Positions 47,406 to 56,280 of a DNA stretch of 64,000 nt are shown piece after piece. Below the pieces are notes generated by a model. It was not told where the DNA came from. It was given only the letters and a program-made list of their open reading frames with translations, and searched no databases. How positions within the stretch are numbered: position 1 is the stretch's first letter; each line of letters opens with the position of its first letter. The stretch comes from an uncultured Massilia sp. (GTDB taxonomy: Bacteria > Pseudomonadota > Gammaproteobacteria > Burkholderiales > Burkholderiaceae): assembly GCA_946481275.1 (NCBI GenBank), contig CAMLMV010000024.1, positions 1 through 64,000 of the forward strand, written 5' to 3'. A program made the translations under genes and the position numbers.

Positions 47406-47435
47406 CGGCGGACAGCGATGTCCGCCGTTTTTTTT
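47406..47435 (+). terminator. Rho-independent terminator of the FtsH-like gene
   Basis: A perfect 9-bp stem (CGGCGGACA / TGTCCGCCG) with GCGA loop is followed by eight T residues, 50 bases past the stop codon. It lies just before the stop of the convergent antiporter gene. Confidence 0.93.
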
Positions 47436-47442
47436 GGCGACT

Positions 47443-49134
47443 TCAGTGCGCCTGCGCGAGCGCCAGCCCGTCCAGCACGTGTCGCGTCATGCTGCGCGCC
47501 AGTTCGTGCTCGCCGACGAGCACCGTGCCGCCCGTCTCTTCGCGCAGCAGGCGCGCCTCTTCTTCGTTGTGCGTGCGGACCACACAGCGGATGCCGGGGT
47601 TCAGCGCCTTGGCCGTTTCGACCATGGCGCGCACGTGGAAGGTGTCCGGCGTCGCGATCACGAGCATGGATGCGCGCGCGATGTGGGCCTGGATCAGCAC
47701 CGCCGGCTCCGCCGCGTTGCCCGCCACGGCCGGCTGGTCGCGCCGGCGCAGGTCTTCGACGATGTCGCGGTTCTGTTCCGCGACGACGTAGTGGATGCCT
47801 TCGCGGTCCAGTTCCGCTGCGATGCGCTTGCCCACGCGGCCGTAGCCGACCAGCACGACCTGGCCCGTCAGGCGCTCGTGCGTGACCGTCATCGGCAGCT
47901 CGGCCAGCGGGTCGGGCGAGCGCGCCATCTTGCGCGCGTGGTCGGATTTGGACAGCACCCAGTTCTGCAGCGGGCCGACCAGCTTGAACATCAGCGGGTT
48001 CACCGCGATCGAGATGATGGCGCCCGCGAGGATCAGGTTCTGGCCCATCTCCGGCAGCAGGCCGAGCGAGATGCCCAAGGCAGCGAGGATGAACGAGAAC
48101 TCGCCGATCTGCGCGAGGCTGGCCGACACCGTGATCGCCGTGTTGAGCGGATAGCGCAGCGCCAGCACGAGGAAGAACGCGGCCAGCGATTTGCCGACCA
48201 GGATGATGGCGACGACGCCCAGCACTTCCAGCGGGCTCTCCACGAGCACGCGCGGGTCGAACAGCATGCCGACGGAGACGAAGAACAGCACGGAGAACGC
48301 GTCGCGCAGCGGCAGCGTCTCTTCCGCCGCGCGGTGGCTCAGTTCCGATTCACGCAGCACCATGCCGGCGAAAAAGGCGCCCAGCGCGAACGACACGCCG
48401 AACAGGTGCGACGACCCGTAGGCGATGCCGACCGCCGCCGCGATCACGGACAGGGTGAACAGCTCGCGTGAGCCGGTCTTCGCCACGCGCCACAGGAACC
48501 ACGGGAACAGCTTGCGGCCCACGAGCAGCATGAACGCGATGAACGCGCCCACCTGCAGCAGGGTCTTGCCGAGCGAGTACCACAGCGAACCGCCTTCGCC
48601 CTTGCCGCCCAGCGGCCCGGCGAGGGCGGGCAGCAGCACGAGCACGAGCACCGTCACGAGGTCTTCCACGACGAGCCAGCCGACCGCGATGCGGCCGTTG
48701 AAGGAATCGAGTTCACCCCGGTCTTCCAGCGCGCGCAGCAGTACCACGGTGCTCGCGACCGACAGCGCGAGGCCGAACACGAGGCCGGCCCCGAGATCCC
48801 AGCCCCACAGGTACGTGAGGCCGATGCCGAGCAGGGTCGCCACCGTGATCTGCAGCACGGCGCCGGGCAGGGCGATACCCTTCACTTCGAGCAGGTCGTC
48901 CAGCGAAAAATGCAGTCCGACGCCGAACATCAGCAGCATCACGCCGATCTCGGCCAGCTGCGAGGCGAGGTGCACGTCGGCGACGAAGCCGGGCGTGGCG
49001 GGGCCGATGATGACGCCGGCGGCCAGATACCCAACCAGGGCCGGCAGGCGCAGGCGCACGGCCAGCATGCCGAACAGCAGGCCGAGACCAAGGGCAGCGG
49101 CGATGGTAGTGATCAGGCTGATGTCGTGCTGCAT
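47443..49134 (-). CDS. KefB/YbaL-type cation:proton antiporter with TrkA-N domain
   Basis: A 563-aa CPA2-family transporter. The N-terminal ~380 residues form 12-13 membrane helices, with LPALVGYLAAGVIIGP and FALGAFFAGMVLRESELSHR typical of the family. The C-terminal RCK/TrkA-N domain has the Rossmann motif VVLVGYGRVGKRI and residues for nucleotide binding. It exchanges K+ or Na+ for H+. A kefF/kefG-type partner or glutathione-binding evidence is not apparent, so YbaL-like is a better description than KefC. Confidence 0.9.
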   Translation of the reverse strand: MQHDISLITTIAAALGLGLLFGMLAVRLRLPALVGYLAAGVIIGPATPGFVADVHLASQLAEIGVMLLMFGVGLHFSLDDLLEVKGIALPGAVLQITVATLLGIGLTYLWGWDLGAGLVFGLALSVASTVVLLRALEDRGELDSFNGRIAVGWLVVEDLVTVLVLVLLPALAGPLGGKGEGGSLWYSLGKTLLQVGAFIAFMLLVGRKLFPWFLWRVAKTGSRELFTLSVIAAAVGIAYGSSHLFGVSFALGAFFAGMVLRESELSHRAAEETLPLRDAFSVLFFVSVGMLFDPRVLVESPLEVLGVVAIILVGKSLAAFFLVLALRYPLNTAITVSASLAQIGEFSFILAALGISLGLLPEMGQNLILAGAIISIAVNPLMFKLVGPLQNWVLSKSDHARKMARSPDPLAELPMTVTHERLTGQVVLVGYGRVGKRIAAELDREGIHYVVAEQNRDIVEDLRRRDQPAVAGNAAEPAVLIQAHIARASMLVIATPDTFHVRAMVETAKALNPGIRCVVRTHNEEEARLLREETGGTVLVGEHELARSMTRHVLDGLALAQAH

Positions 49135-49192
49135 CCCGGCTCCTTATATGTTGAACCGGGCCAGTATACGCGACACGACGAATGAAGGACGC

Positions 49193-49828
49193 TTACGGCA
49201 CGGTGGCGAGGTTCAGCAAGGCTTTGCGCACCGCCGCCCGCACGGCCAGGAACTGTTCGCGCCGCGACTCGCGGTCCAGCCGGAACAGCATCAAGCCTTC
49301 GATCTGCGCCACCATCAGGATCGCGCGCTGCATGTACTCGTCGTCGGAAATGGCAGGATTCAGCCCGCGGATCAGGTTGTAGACGGTCTTGCGCTCGCGC
49401 GCCAGCATGCGGTCCATCAGGCTGGACGCGAACGCGTTGCGCGACGCCAGCGCCCAGATCTCGAAGAACAGCGCGTGCGTGACCGGGTCCGTGATCTCTT
49501 CCAGGAACATGTCCGTCGTCGACAGGAACTGGTCCAGGCGCGGGCGGTCGCGCATCTCGGCCGAGATACGGTCCATCTTGGCCTGGAACTCATCCATCGT
49601 GGACAGCAGGGCCGCCTCGAGCAAGACGTCCTTGCTGCTGTAATAGTGCTGGACGTTCGACAGGGTCATGCCCGCCTCGGCCGCCACCTTGCGCATCGAC
49701 AGCCCGGCATAGCCGTCGGCGGCGAGCAGCCGGCGCGCGGCCTGCAGGATCGCGTGCACCCGCTCCCAACCTTTTTCGGTCGTGAGGGAGGGCTTGTTGC
49801 GCAGGGTCTGGTCGATCGTTGCTTTCAT
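49193..49828 (-). CDS. TetR-family transcriptional repressor of the adjacent acyl-CoA operon
   Basis: A 211-aa TetR regulator. The helix-turn-helix lies at about residues 22-68 (ILQAARRLLAADGYAGLSMRKVA, then AGMTLSNVQHYYSSKDVLL). The C-terminal ligand domain is all-helical. ATG 49828 (MKATIDQ) is used; ATG 49837 would add three residues. It is transcribed divergently from the thiolase gene 94 bases away, and two tandem near-palindromes lie between them on the thiolase promoter. An acyl-CoA-type ligand is likely from the operon, but not shown. Confidence 0.93.
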   Translation of the reverse strand: MKATIDQTLRNKPSLTTEKGWERVHAILQAARRLLAADGYAGLSMRKVAAEAGMTLSNVQHYYSSKDVLLEAALLSTMDEFQAKMDRISAEMRDRPRLDQFLSTTDMFLEEITDPVTHALFFEIWALASRNAFASSLMDRMLARERKTVYNLIRGLNPAISDDEYMQRAILMVAQIEGLMLFRLDRESRREQFLAVRAAVRKALLNLATVP

Positions 49829-49853
49829 GCCCGGCATTATCGCACGGCATGCT

Positions 49854-49904
49854 TTGAAAAGCAGGTCGACTGACCTATAATCGTTCGGATAGGTCGGCTG
49901 ACCT
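49854..49904 (+). promoter_or_regulatory. Promoter with two tandem TetR-type operators
   Basis: A near-consensus promoter TTGAAA (49854-49859), 16 bases, TATAAT (49876-49881) faces the thiolase gene. Operator 1, AGGTCGACTGACCT (49863-49876), fills the spacer; operator 2, AGGTCGGCTGACCT (49891-49904), covers the expected start site. The two differ at one base and are 28 bases apart. A bound repressor would block both polymerase contact and initiation. A strong AAGGAG follows at about 49911. Confidence 0.8.
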
Positions 49905-49922
49905 AATAACAAGGAGACGACG

Positions 49923-51104
49923 ATGAGCCGCAAAGTCCATGTGACCGGCGTGGGGATGATCCCGTTCGCCAAGCCGGGGGCGAGCGCCCCGTACCACGAA
50001 ATGGGAGCCCAGGCCGCGCGCGCGGCGCTGGAGGATGCGGGCATCGGATGGGAGGACGTGGAGCAGGCCTATGCCGGCTATGTCTACGGCGATTCCACCT
50101 GCGGCCAGAAGGCGTTGTACGGCGTGGGCATGACGGGCATCCCGATCGTCAACGTCAACAACAACTGCTCGACCGGTTCCACGGCGCTCTACCTCGCGCG
50201 CCAGGCCGTGCAGGGCGGGGCGGCCGACTGCGTGCTCGTGCTGGGCTTCGAGCAGATGAGCCCCGGCGCACTGGCGTCCGTGTTCACGGACCGTCCGGCG
50301 CCGTTCGACGATTTCGACGCCGTCACCGACCGCCTCGTCGGCAAGCCCGAGATCCCGCTGGCGCTGCGCTACTTCGGCGGCGCCGGCCTCGCGCACATGG
50401 AAAAATACGGCACGCCGCTGGAAGCCTTCGCGCGCATCCGCGCCAAGGCCAGCCGCCATGCGGCGAACAATCCGCTGGCGCTGTTCCGCAAGGAGGTGAG
50501 CAGCCAGGACGTGCTCGACGCGCCCGCGATCTGGCCCGGCGTGATGACGCGATTGATGGCCTGTCCGCCGACGTGCGGCGCGGCGGCGGCCGTGCTGGTG
50601 TCCGAAGACTTCGCAAGGAGACGCGGCCTGCGTGCCGACGTCCACATCGCCGCGCAGGCGATGACGACGGACCGCCCCGGCACGTTCGAATCGAACGACA
50701 TGATGCGCCTCGTCGGCTACGACATGAGCCGGGAAGCCGCGCAAAAAGTCTACGCGCAGGCGGGCATCGGGCCGGACGACCTGGACGTCGTCGAACTGCA
50801 CGACTGCTTCGCGCACAACGAGTTGATCACGTACGAGGCGCTGGGCCTGTGCCCGGAAGGCGGGGCCGACAAGTTCATTCGCGACGGCGACAACACGTAT
50901 GGCGGCAAGGTCGTCACGAATCCGTCCGGCGGCCTGCTGTCGAAGGGGCACCCGCTCGGCGCGACGGGTCTCGCCCAGTGCTTCGAGCTGACGCACCAGT
51001 TGCGCGGCACGGCGGGCGGGCGCCAGGTCGAGGGCGCGCGCACCGCGCTGCAGCACAACCTGGGCCTGGGCGGCGCCTGCGTCGTCACTCTGTATCAGGT
51101 GTGA
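49923..51104 (+). CDS. SCP-x-type thiolase / lipid-transfer protein
   Basis: A 393-aa thiolase-fold protein of the sterol-carrier/acetyl-CoA acetyltransferase subgroup. The nucleophilic Cys lies in NNNCSTGSTAL, and the second-half motifs are VVELHDCFAHNE and GHPLGATG. Such enzymes cleave 3-ketoacyl-CoA, especially 2-methyl-branched or sterol-side-chain chains. It is the first gene after the operator-controlled promoter and lies 10 bases before the acyl-CoA dehydrogenase. Substrate is not determined. Confidence 0.9.
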   Translation: MSRKVHVTGVGMIPFAKPGASAPYHEMGAQAARAALEDAGIGWEDVEQAYAGYVYGDSTCGQKALYGVGMTGIPIVNVNNNCSTGSTALYLARQAVQGGAADCVLVLGFEQMSPGALASVFTDRPAPFDDFDAVTDRLVGKPEIPLALRYFGGAGLAHMEKYGTPLEAFARIRAKASRHAANNPLALFRKEVSSQDVLDAPAIWPGVMTRLMACPPTCGAAAAVLVSEDFARRRGLRADVHIAAQAMTTDRPGTFESNDMMRLVGYDMSREAAQKVYAQAGIGPDDLDVVELHDCFAHNELITYEALGLCPEGGADKFIRDGDNTYGGKVVTNPSGGLLSKGHPLGATGLAQCFELTHQLRGTAGGRQVEGARTALQHNLGLGGACVVTLYQV

Positions 51105-51114
51105 GGAGCCGGCG

Positions 51115-52236
51115 ATGACAACGGAACTGGACACTTTCCGCGCCGCCGTGCGCCGCTTCGTGGCCGCGGAGGTCGTGCCGCACCAGCAGCGCTGGCGCGA
51201 ACAGCAGCACGTCGATCGCGCGCTGTGGAGAAAGGCCGGCGAACTCGGTCTGCTGCTCGCGGACGTGCCCGACGACTTCGGCGGCTCGGGCGGCACGTTC
51301 GCGCACCAGGCCGTCGTGTTCGAGGAACTCGCGCTGGCCGGCGACACCGCGTTCGGCCTGCACGTGCACGCGATCGTCGCGCACTACCTGCTCAACCACG
51401 GCACGGAAGAACAGAAATACAAATACCTGCCGCGCCTCGCGGGCGGGGACATCATCGCCGCGATCGCGATGTCCGAACCGGGCGCCGGATCCGACCTGAA
51501 AGGCATCCGCACGACGGCCGCGCGCACGGACCTGGGCTATCGCCTGAACGGTTCCAAGACCTTCATCTCGAACGGCTATCTCGCCGACCTGGTCCTCGTC
51601 GTCGCCAGGACCGATCCGGCCGCGGGCGCGAAGGGTATCTCGCTGATGCTGCTGGAGACGGCGAACAATCCGGGCTTTCGCGTCGGCCGCATCCTCGAGA
51701 AGATGGGGCAGAAGGGCCAGGACACGTGCGAACTGTTCTTCGACGACGCCATCGTCCCGCTGCAGAACGTGCTCGGTGGCGAGGAAGGCCGCGGCTTCGC
51801 CCAGCTGATGACGGAACTGCCGTACGAGCGCACGATCGTCGGCGTGGCGGGCGTCGCGTGCATCGAGCGCGCGCTGGACCTGACGATCACGCACGCGCGC
51901 GAGCGCCGCGCGTTCGGCCAGGCACTCATCGACATGCAGAACACGCGCTTCGTGCTGGCCGAGTGCAAGACCGAGGCGACGGTGGCGCGCGTGTTCATCG
52001 ACCGCTGCATCGACGACCTCGTCGCCGGCCGCATGGACACGGTGCGCGCGTCGATGGCCAAGTACTGGATCACGGACCTGCAGTGCAAGATCGTCGACCG
52101 CTGCCTGCAGCTGTTCGGCGGCTACGGCTACATGCTCGAATACCCCATCACGCAGATGTACCTGGACGCCCGCGTGCAACGCATCTACGGCGGGGCGAAC
52201 GAGATCATGAAAGAAATCATCGCCCGCTCGCTGTGA
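51115..52236 (+). CDS. Acyl-CoA dehydrogenase
   Basis: A 373-aa FAD enzyme introducing the alpha-beta double bond in acyl-CoA. It has [46 protein letters not shown], and [12 protein letters not shown] with the typical ending [17 protein letters not shown]. The catalytic base Glu would be in YGGANEI-type loop. It shares its stop with the next gene start (TGATG). Chain-length specificity is unknown; the neighbours suggest a branched acyl-CoA. Confidence 0.94.
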   Translation: MTTELDTFRAAVRRFVAAEVVPHQQRWREQQHVDRALWRKAGELGLLLADVPDDFGGSGGTFAHQAVVFEELALAGDTAFGLHVHAIVAHYLLNHGTEEQKYKYLPRLAGGDIIAAIAMSEPGAGSDLKGIRTTAARTDLGYRLNGSKTFISNGYLADLVLVVARTDPAAGAKGISLMLLETANNPGFRVGRILEKMGQKGQDTCELFFDDAIVPLQNVLGGEEGRGFAQLMTELPYERTIVGVAGVACIERALDLTITHARERRAFGQALIDMQNTRFVLAECKTEATVARVFIDRCIDDLVAGRMDTVRASMAKYWITDLQCKIVDRCLQLFGGYGYMLEYPITQMYLDARVQRIYGGANEIMKEIIARSL

Positions 52237-53387
52237 TGAACAAGGGACCGTTGACGGGGCTGCGCGTGATCGAGATGGTCGGCATCGGCCCGTGTCCGTT
52301 CGCCGCGATGATGCTGGCCGACATGGGGGCGGACGTGATTCGCATCGACCGCAAGCCGGATCCGAACGCGCCCAATCCGTACCCGACGCTGGGCACGAAA
52401 TACGACGTGATGGCGCGCGGCCGCCGTTCGCTCGCGCTGGACCTGAAGCACCCGCGTGCGCGCCAGCTGCTGCTCGATCTCGTGACGAAGGCCGACGCGC
52501 TCATGGAAGGCTTCCGGCCCGGCGTGATGGAGAGACTGGGCCTTGGTCCGGACATGTGCATGGAGCGCAATCCTCGTCTTGTGTATGGCCGCGTCACCGG
52601 CTGGGGCCAGACCGGGCCGCTGGCGCCGGCGGCCGGGCACGACCTGGACTACGTGGCGCTGTCCGGCATGCTGCATGCGATGGGCGAGGCCGACCGGCCG
52701 CCTTCTCCGCCGCTGAACCTCGTCGGCGACTTCGGCGGCGGGGGCATGATGCTGGCATTCGGCGTCGTCTGCGCCATGCTGGAAGCGCGGACGTCGGGCC
52801 GCGGGCAGGTCGTCGATGCCGCGATGACGGACGGCGCCGCGCTGCTGGGCGCGATGATGTACGGCCTGCGCGCGCATGGCTCGTGGTCGGGCGCGCGCGG
52901 CGCGAATTTCCTCGACGGCGGTGCGCCGTTCTATGCCACGTATGCCTGCGCGGACGGGAAGTTCATTGCCGTCGGCGCCATCGAGCCGCAGTTCTACGCG
53001 CGGCTGCTGGCGTTGACGGGGGCGTCCGATCCGGCGTTCGCGCGGCAATGGGACCGGGACGACTGGCCCGCGCTGAAGGAAAAATTCGCTGCGCTGTTCG
53101 CCACGCGCACGCGCGACGCCTGGTGCGCGCTGCTGGAGGGCACGGACGTGTGCTTCGCGCCCGTGCTCGACATGGACGAGGCCCCGCGCCACCCGCACAA
53201 CGCGGCACGCGCCACCTTCGTCGACGTCGACGGCGTCACGCAGCCGGCGCCGGCGCCACGTTTCTCGCGCACACCGGGCCAGGCCGGCACCGTGGCCGCG
53301 CCGGGGCAGGACGGGCCGGCCATCCTGGCCGACTGGGGCTGGAGCCAGGACGTCATCGCCACGCTGCGGCGCGACAATATCGTCTAG
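52236..53387 (+). CDS. CaiB/BaiF family protein, probable alpha-methylacyl-CoA racemase
   Basis: A 383-aa class III CoA-transferase-fold protein. Motifs [52 protein letters not shown] and [13 protein letters not shown] match alpha-methylacyl-CoA racemase, which interconverts 2R- and 2S-methylacyl-CoA; the His and Asp in GHDLDY and GDFGGG are in the expected catalytic positions. Class III CoA transferases have an Asp nucleophile in a different context. The start overlaps the dehydrogenase stop by one base. Together with the SCP-x thiolase it suggests beta-oxidation of 2-methyl-branched chains. Confidence 0.88.
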   Translation: MNKGPLTGLRVIEMVGIGPCPFAAMMLADMGADVIRIDRKPDPNAPNPYPTLGTKYDVMARGRRSLALDLKHPRARQLLLDLVTKADALMEGFRPGVMERLGLGPDMCMERNPRLVYGRVTGWGQTGPLAPAAGHDLDYVALSGMLHAMGEADRPPSPPLNLVGDFGGGGMMLAFGVVCAMLEARTSGRGQVVDAAMTDGAALLGAMMYGLRAHGSWSGARGANFLDGGAPFYATYACADGKFIAVGAIEPQFYARLLALTGASDPAFARQWDRDDWPALKEKFAALFATRTRDAWCALLEGTDVCFAPVLDMDEAPRHPHNAARATFVDVDGVTQPAPAPRFSRTPGQAGTVAAPGQDGPAILADWGWSQDVIATLRRDNIV

Positions 53388-53406
53388 GCTGGGCTACGAT
53401 GGCGGC

Positions 53407-54687
53407 ATGGACACCATGCCTCACAAGGAACTCGAGCTGCGCCAGTCCAAGCGTCTGGCGCTGGGCTTTTTCATCGGCGCCGCCGCGCTGTTCGTCGTCG
53501 CGCTGCTGCTGTCCGCCCGATGGCCCGGCAACTGGTGGATCGGGCTGCTGAAGGCGTTCGCCGAAGCGGCGATGGTCGGTGCGCTGGCCGACTGGTTCGC
53601 CGTCGTGGCGCTGTTCAAGCGGATCCCGATCCCGTTCGTGTCGCGCCACACGGAGATCATCCCCGCCAACAAGGAGCGCATCGCGGACAACCTGGCCGTG
53701 TTCGTGCGCGACAAATTCCTCGACACGGATTCGATCGTGCGCCTGATCCAGCGCCACGACCCGGCGCAGAAAGTCGCGGACTGGCTGACGAAGGCGGAGA
53801 ACACGGAGCGCCTGGGCGACACGCTCGTGCGCGTGGCCGGCTTCGCGCTCGACGTCATCGAGGACGCGGCCGTGCAGGATTTCATCCGGCGCGGGGTGCA
53901 CGGCGTGGTCAAGAGCGTCGACCTGTCGCAGACGGCGGGCACGATCCTGGAAAGCCTCACGCGCGACGGCCGCCACCAGCAGATCCTCGACGAGGGCATC
54001 GATCAACTGGCGAACCTGCTGGCGAACCCGGAGACGCAGGATTTCATCGCGCAGGGCATCGTCGACTGGCTGCGCGACGAGCACGCGTTCATGGAAAAGA
54101 TGCTGCCGTCGGAACTCATTGGCCGCAAGGGGGCCGACATCTCCGTGCGCCTCGCGGCCGGCATCCTCAAGCGCGTGAGCGAAGACCCCGGGCACCCGCT
54201 GCGCCGCCGCTTCGACGTCTTCACGCACGACTTCATCGAACGGCTGAAGACCGACCCGGCGTTCATCGAAAAGGGCGAGGACATCAAGCGCCACCTGATC
54301 GGCGACGCCGCCGTGAACGGCTACATCGGCTCGCTGTGGGGCGACCTGAAAGGCTGGATCAAGGCCGACCTGCACAAGGAGGACTCGGTGCTGCGGCGCC
54401 GGATCGTCGCGACGGGTGCGTGGATCGGCCGGACGCTCGCCGAGGATCCGGTACTGCGCACAGCGCTGAACGAGAACCTGGAACTGGCCGCGCGCGGTGC
54501 CGCGCCCGAATTCGCGGGCTTTTTGACGCGCCACATCGCCGACACGGTGAAACACTGGGACAGTGGCGAGATGTCGCACCAGGTCGAAATCAATATCGGC
54601 AAGGACTTGCAATACATCCGCATCAACGGCACCATCGTGGGCGGGTTGATCGGCGTCGTGCTGTACCTGTTGTCCGCGCTGGCGTAA
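53407..54687 (+). CDS. DUF445 family inner-membrane protein
   Basis: A 426-aa YjiN-like protein: an N-terminal membrane helix (about 20-40), a second hydrophobic segment with the signature AEAAMVGALADWFAVVALFKR, then IPIPFVSRHTEIIPANKERIADNLAVFV, a long helical domain and a C-terminal membrane helix. The function is unknown. The first ATG (53407) is used; ATG 53416 is possible. It starts 19 bases after the racemase gene and might be read from the TetR-controlled promoter, though it is not obviously related. Confidence 0.9.
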   Translation: MDTMPHKELELRQSKRLALGFFIGAAALFVVALLLSARWPGNWWIGLLKAFAEAAMVGALADWFAVVALFKRIPIPFVSRHTEIIPANKERIADNLAVFVRDKFLDTDSIVRLIQRHDPAQKVADWLTKAENTERLGDTLVRVAGFALDVIEDAAVQDFIRRGVHGVVKSVDLSQTAGTILESLTRDGRHQQILDEGIDQLANLLANPETQDFIAQGIVDWLRDEHAFMEKMLPSELIGRKGADISVRLAAGILKRVSEDPGHPLRRRFDVFTHDFIERLKTDPAFIEKGEDIKRHLIGDAAVNGYIGSLWGDLKGWIKADLHKEDSVLRRRIVATGAWIGRTLAEDPVLRTALNENLELAARGAAPEFAGFLTRHIADTVKHWDSGEMSHQVEINIGKDLQYIRINGTIVGGLIGVVLYLLSALA

Positions 54688-54699
54688 AAGGAGCTCGTC

Positions 54700-55026
54700 A
54701 TGCAAGCATCGAACGATACGTTGGACGGACTGCTGACCGGCGTCCCCGAACTGGCACGCCTGCCGGGCCGCGACCTGGTGGAGGTGGCGCGCTACCTGAT
54801 CCCGCTGGAAGCGAGCCTCGTGCAAGGCTGCCTCGTCGCCTCCGGCATCCCGGCCGTGCTGGCCGATGCGCACCTCGTGCAGACCGACCTGCTGCTGGCG
54901 CCCGCGCTGGGCGGCGTGCGCATCCTCGTCCCGGAAGACCATCTGCAGCAGGCCCAGGCCGTGCTGGAGGCGTTCGCGCGCGGGGAATTCGAACTCGGCG
55001 AGGATGCGGACGTGAGCGGATCCTAG
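54700..55026 (+). CDS. DUF2007 domain small protein
   Basis: A 108-aa protein. The region about 26-92 matches DUF2007 (putative signal-transducing protein): LEASLVQGCLVASGIPAVLAD, then LGGVRILVPEDHLQQAQAVLEAF. AAGGAG precedes the ATG. It lies 12 bases after the DUF445 gene and its 3' end overlaps the end of convergent tarD by four bases. The acidic C-terminus (ELGEDADVSGS) is probably disordered. Function unknown. Confidence 0.85.
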   Translation: MQASNDTLDGLLTGVPELARLPGRDLVEVARYLIPLEASLVQGCLVASGIPAVLADAHLVQTDLLLAPALGGVRILVPEDHLQQAQAVLEAFARGEFELGEDADVSGS

Positions 55027-56189
55027 GCCGACAGCTTGCGCATTTCGCGGATCAGGTCCGCCTTGCCTTCGAAGCCGATGCCCGGCAGGTCAGGCATGGT
55101 GATGAAGCCGTCTTCCACGCGCACGCCGTCGGGAAAGCCGCCGAACGGCTGGAACAGGTCGGGATACGATTCGTTGCCGCCCAGGCCCAGGCCGGCCGCG
55201 ATGTTCAACGACATCTGGTGGCCGCCGTGCGGGATGCAGCGCGTGCGCGACCAGCCGTGCTGGCGCAGCATGTCGAGCGTGCGCAGGTATTCCACCAGGC
55301 CGTAGGAGAGGGCGCAATCGAACTGCAGCCAGTCGCGGTCCGGACGCATGCCGCCGTAGCGGACCAGGTTGCGCGCGTCCTGCATCGAGAACAGGTTCTC
55401 GCCCGTCGCCATCGGCTTGTCGTAGTAGTTGCGCAAGGTGGCCTGCAGCTCGAAGTCGAGCGGGTCGCCCGCTTCCTCGTACCAGAACAGATCGTAGCGC
55501 GACAGGGCCTTGGCGTACGCGATCGCGGTGTCGAGGTCGAAGCGGCCGTTCGCATCCACGGCCAGTTTCTGCCCGTTCTTCAGCACCGACAGCACGGCGT
55601 CGATGCGGCGCAGGTCCTCGTCGAGCGGCGCGCCGCCGATCTTCATCTTGACGACGTTGTAGCCGCGCTCGATGTAGCTGCGCATCTCGTCCTTCAGCTT
55701 GTCCAGGTCCTTGCCGGGGTAGTAATAGCCGCCGGCCGCGTACACGAACACGTTGCGGTGCGGGCGCCCGTCGCCGTAGCGGTCGGCCAGCAGCTGGAAC
55801 AGCGGCTTGTCCGCGATCTTCGCGACGGCATCCCACACGGCCATGTCGATGGTGCCGATGGCGACGGAGCGCTCGCCGTGGCCGCCCGGCTTTTCGTTGG
55901 TGAACATCGCGTCCCAGATCCGGTGCGGATCGAGGTTGTCGCCCGCGTCGTTCAGCAGCGACGCCGGATCGGCCTCGAGGATGCGCGGGATGAAGCGCTC
56001 GCGCATCAACTTGCCCTGGCCGTAGCGGCCGTTCGAATTGAAGCCGTAGCCGACGACGGGCCTGCCGTCGCGAACGACGTCCGTGATGACGGCCGCGAGG
56101 CTCAAGGTCATCTTGCTGAAGTCGATGTAGGCATTGCGGATGGGGGAGCTGATGGGGAGTGTCTGTTCGCGGATCTCGACGATTCTCAT
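55023..56189 (-). CDS. tarD: D(-)-tartrate dehydratase (enolase superfamily)
   Basis: A 388-aa mandelate-racemase-group enolase-superfamily enzyme. The segment ISSPIRNAYIDFSKM, YGFNSNGRYGQG, NEKPGGHGERSVA, VVKMKIGG (KxK base) and the C-terminal IPHGGHQMSLNIAAGLGLGG (His base) closely recall the characterised Bradyrhizobium TarD, and length matches. It removes water from D-tartrate to give oxaloacetate; the identification is from memory of the family, not an alignment. ATG 56189 has GAGG upstream. It is divergent from a LysR regulator that presumably controls it. Confidence 0.87.
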   Translation of the reverse strand: MRIVEIREQTLPISSPIRNAYIDFSKMTLSLAAVITDVVRDGRPVVGYGFNSNGRYGQGKLMRERFIPRILEADPASLLNDAGDNLDPHRIWDAMFTNEKPGGHGERSVAIGTIDMAVWDAVAKIADKPLFQLLADRYGDGRPHRNVFVYAAGGYYYPGKDLDKLKDEMRSYIERGYNVVKMKIGGAPLDEDLRRIDAVLSVLKNGQKLAVDANGRFDLDTAIAYAKALSRYDLFWYEEAGDPLDFELQATLRNYYDKPMATGENLFSMQDARNLVRYGGMRPDRDWLQFDCALSYGLVEYLRTLDMLRQHGWSRTRCIPHGGHQMSLNIAAGLGLGGNESYPDLFQPFGGFPDGVRVEDGFITMPDLPGIGFEGKADLIREMRKLSA

Positions 56190-56243
56190 GGCGGCCTCGC
56201 TTTGTGTTGTCCAAGCGTGCAGGGTAAGTCCGCGGGGCGATCC

Positions 56244-56264
56244 TATAATTCGCCACATGTGAAT
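56244..56264. promoter_or_regulatory. LysR-type dyad between tarD and its regulator
   Basis: ATTC (56248-56251) and GAAT (56261-56264) flank a perfect CACATGTG palindrome (56254-56261), a TTC-N9-GAA arrangement typical of LysR (T-N11-A) boxes. It overlaps a TATAAT (56244-56249) that could be the -10 of lysR. The site is well placed to regulate both genes. Confidence 0.55.
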
Positions 56265-56280
56265 TGATTATTGAATCCCA

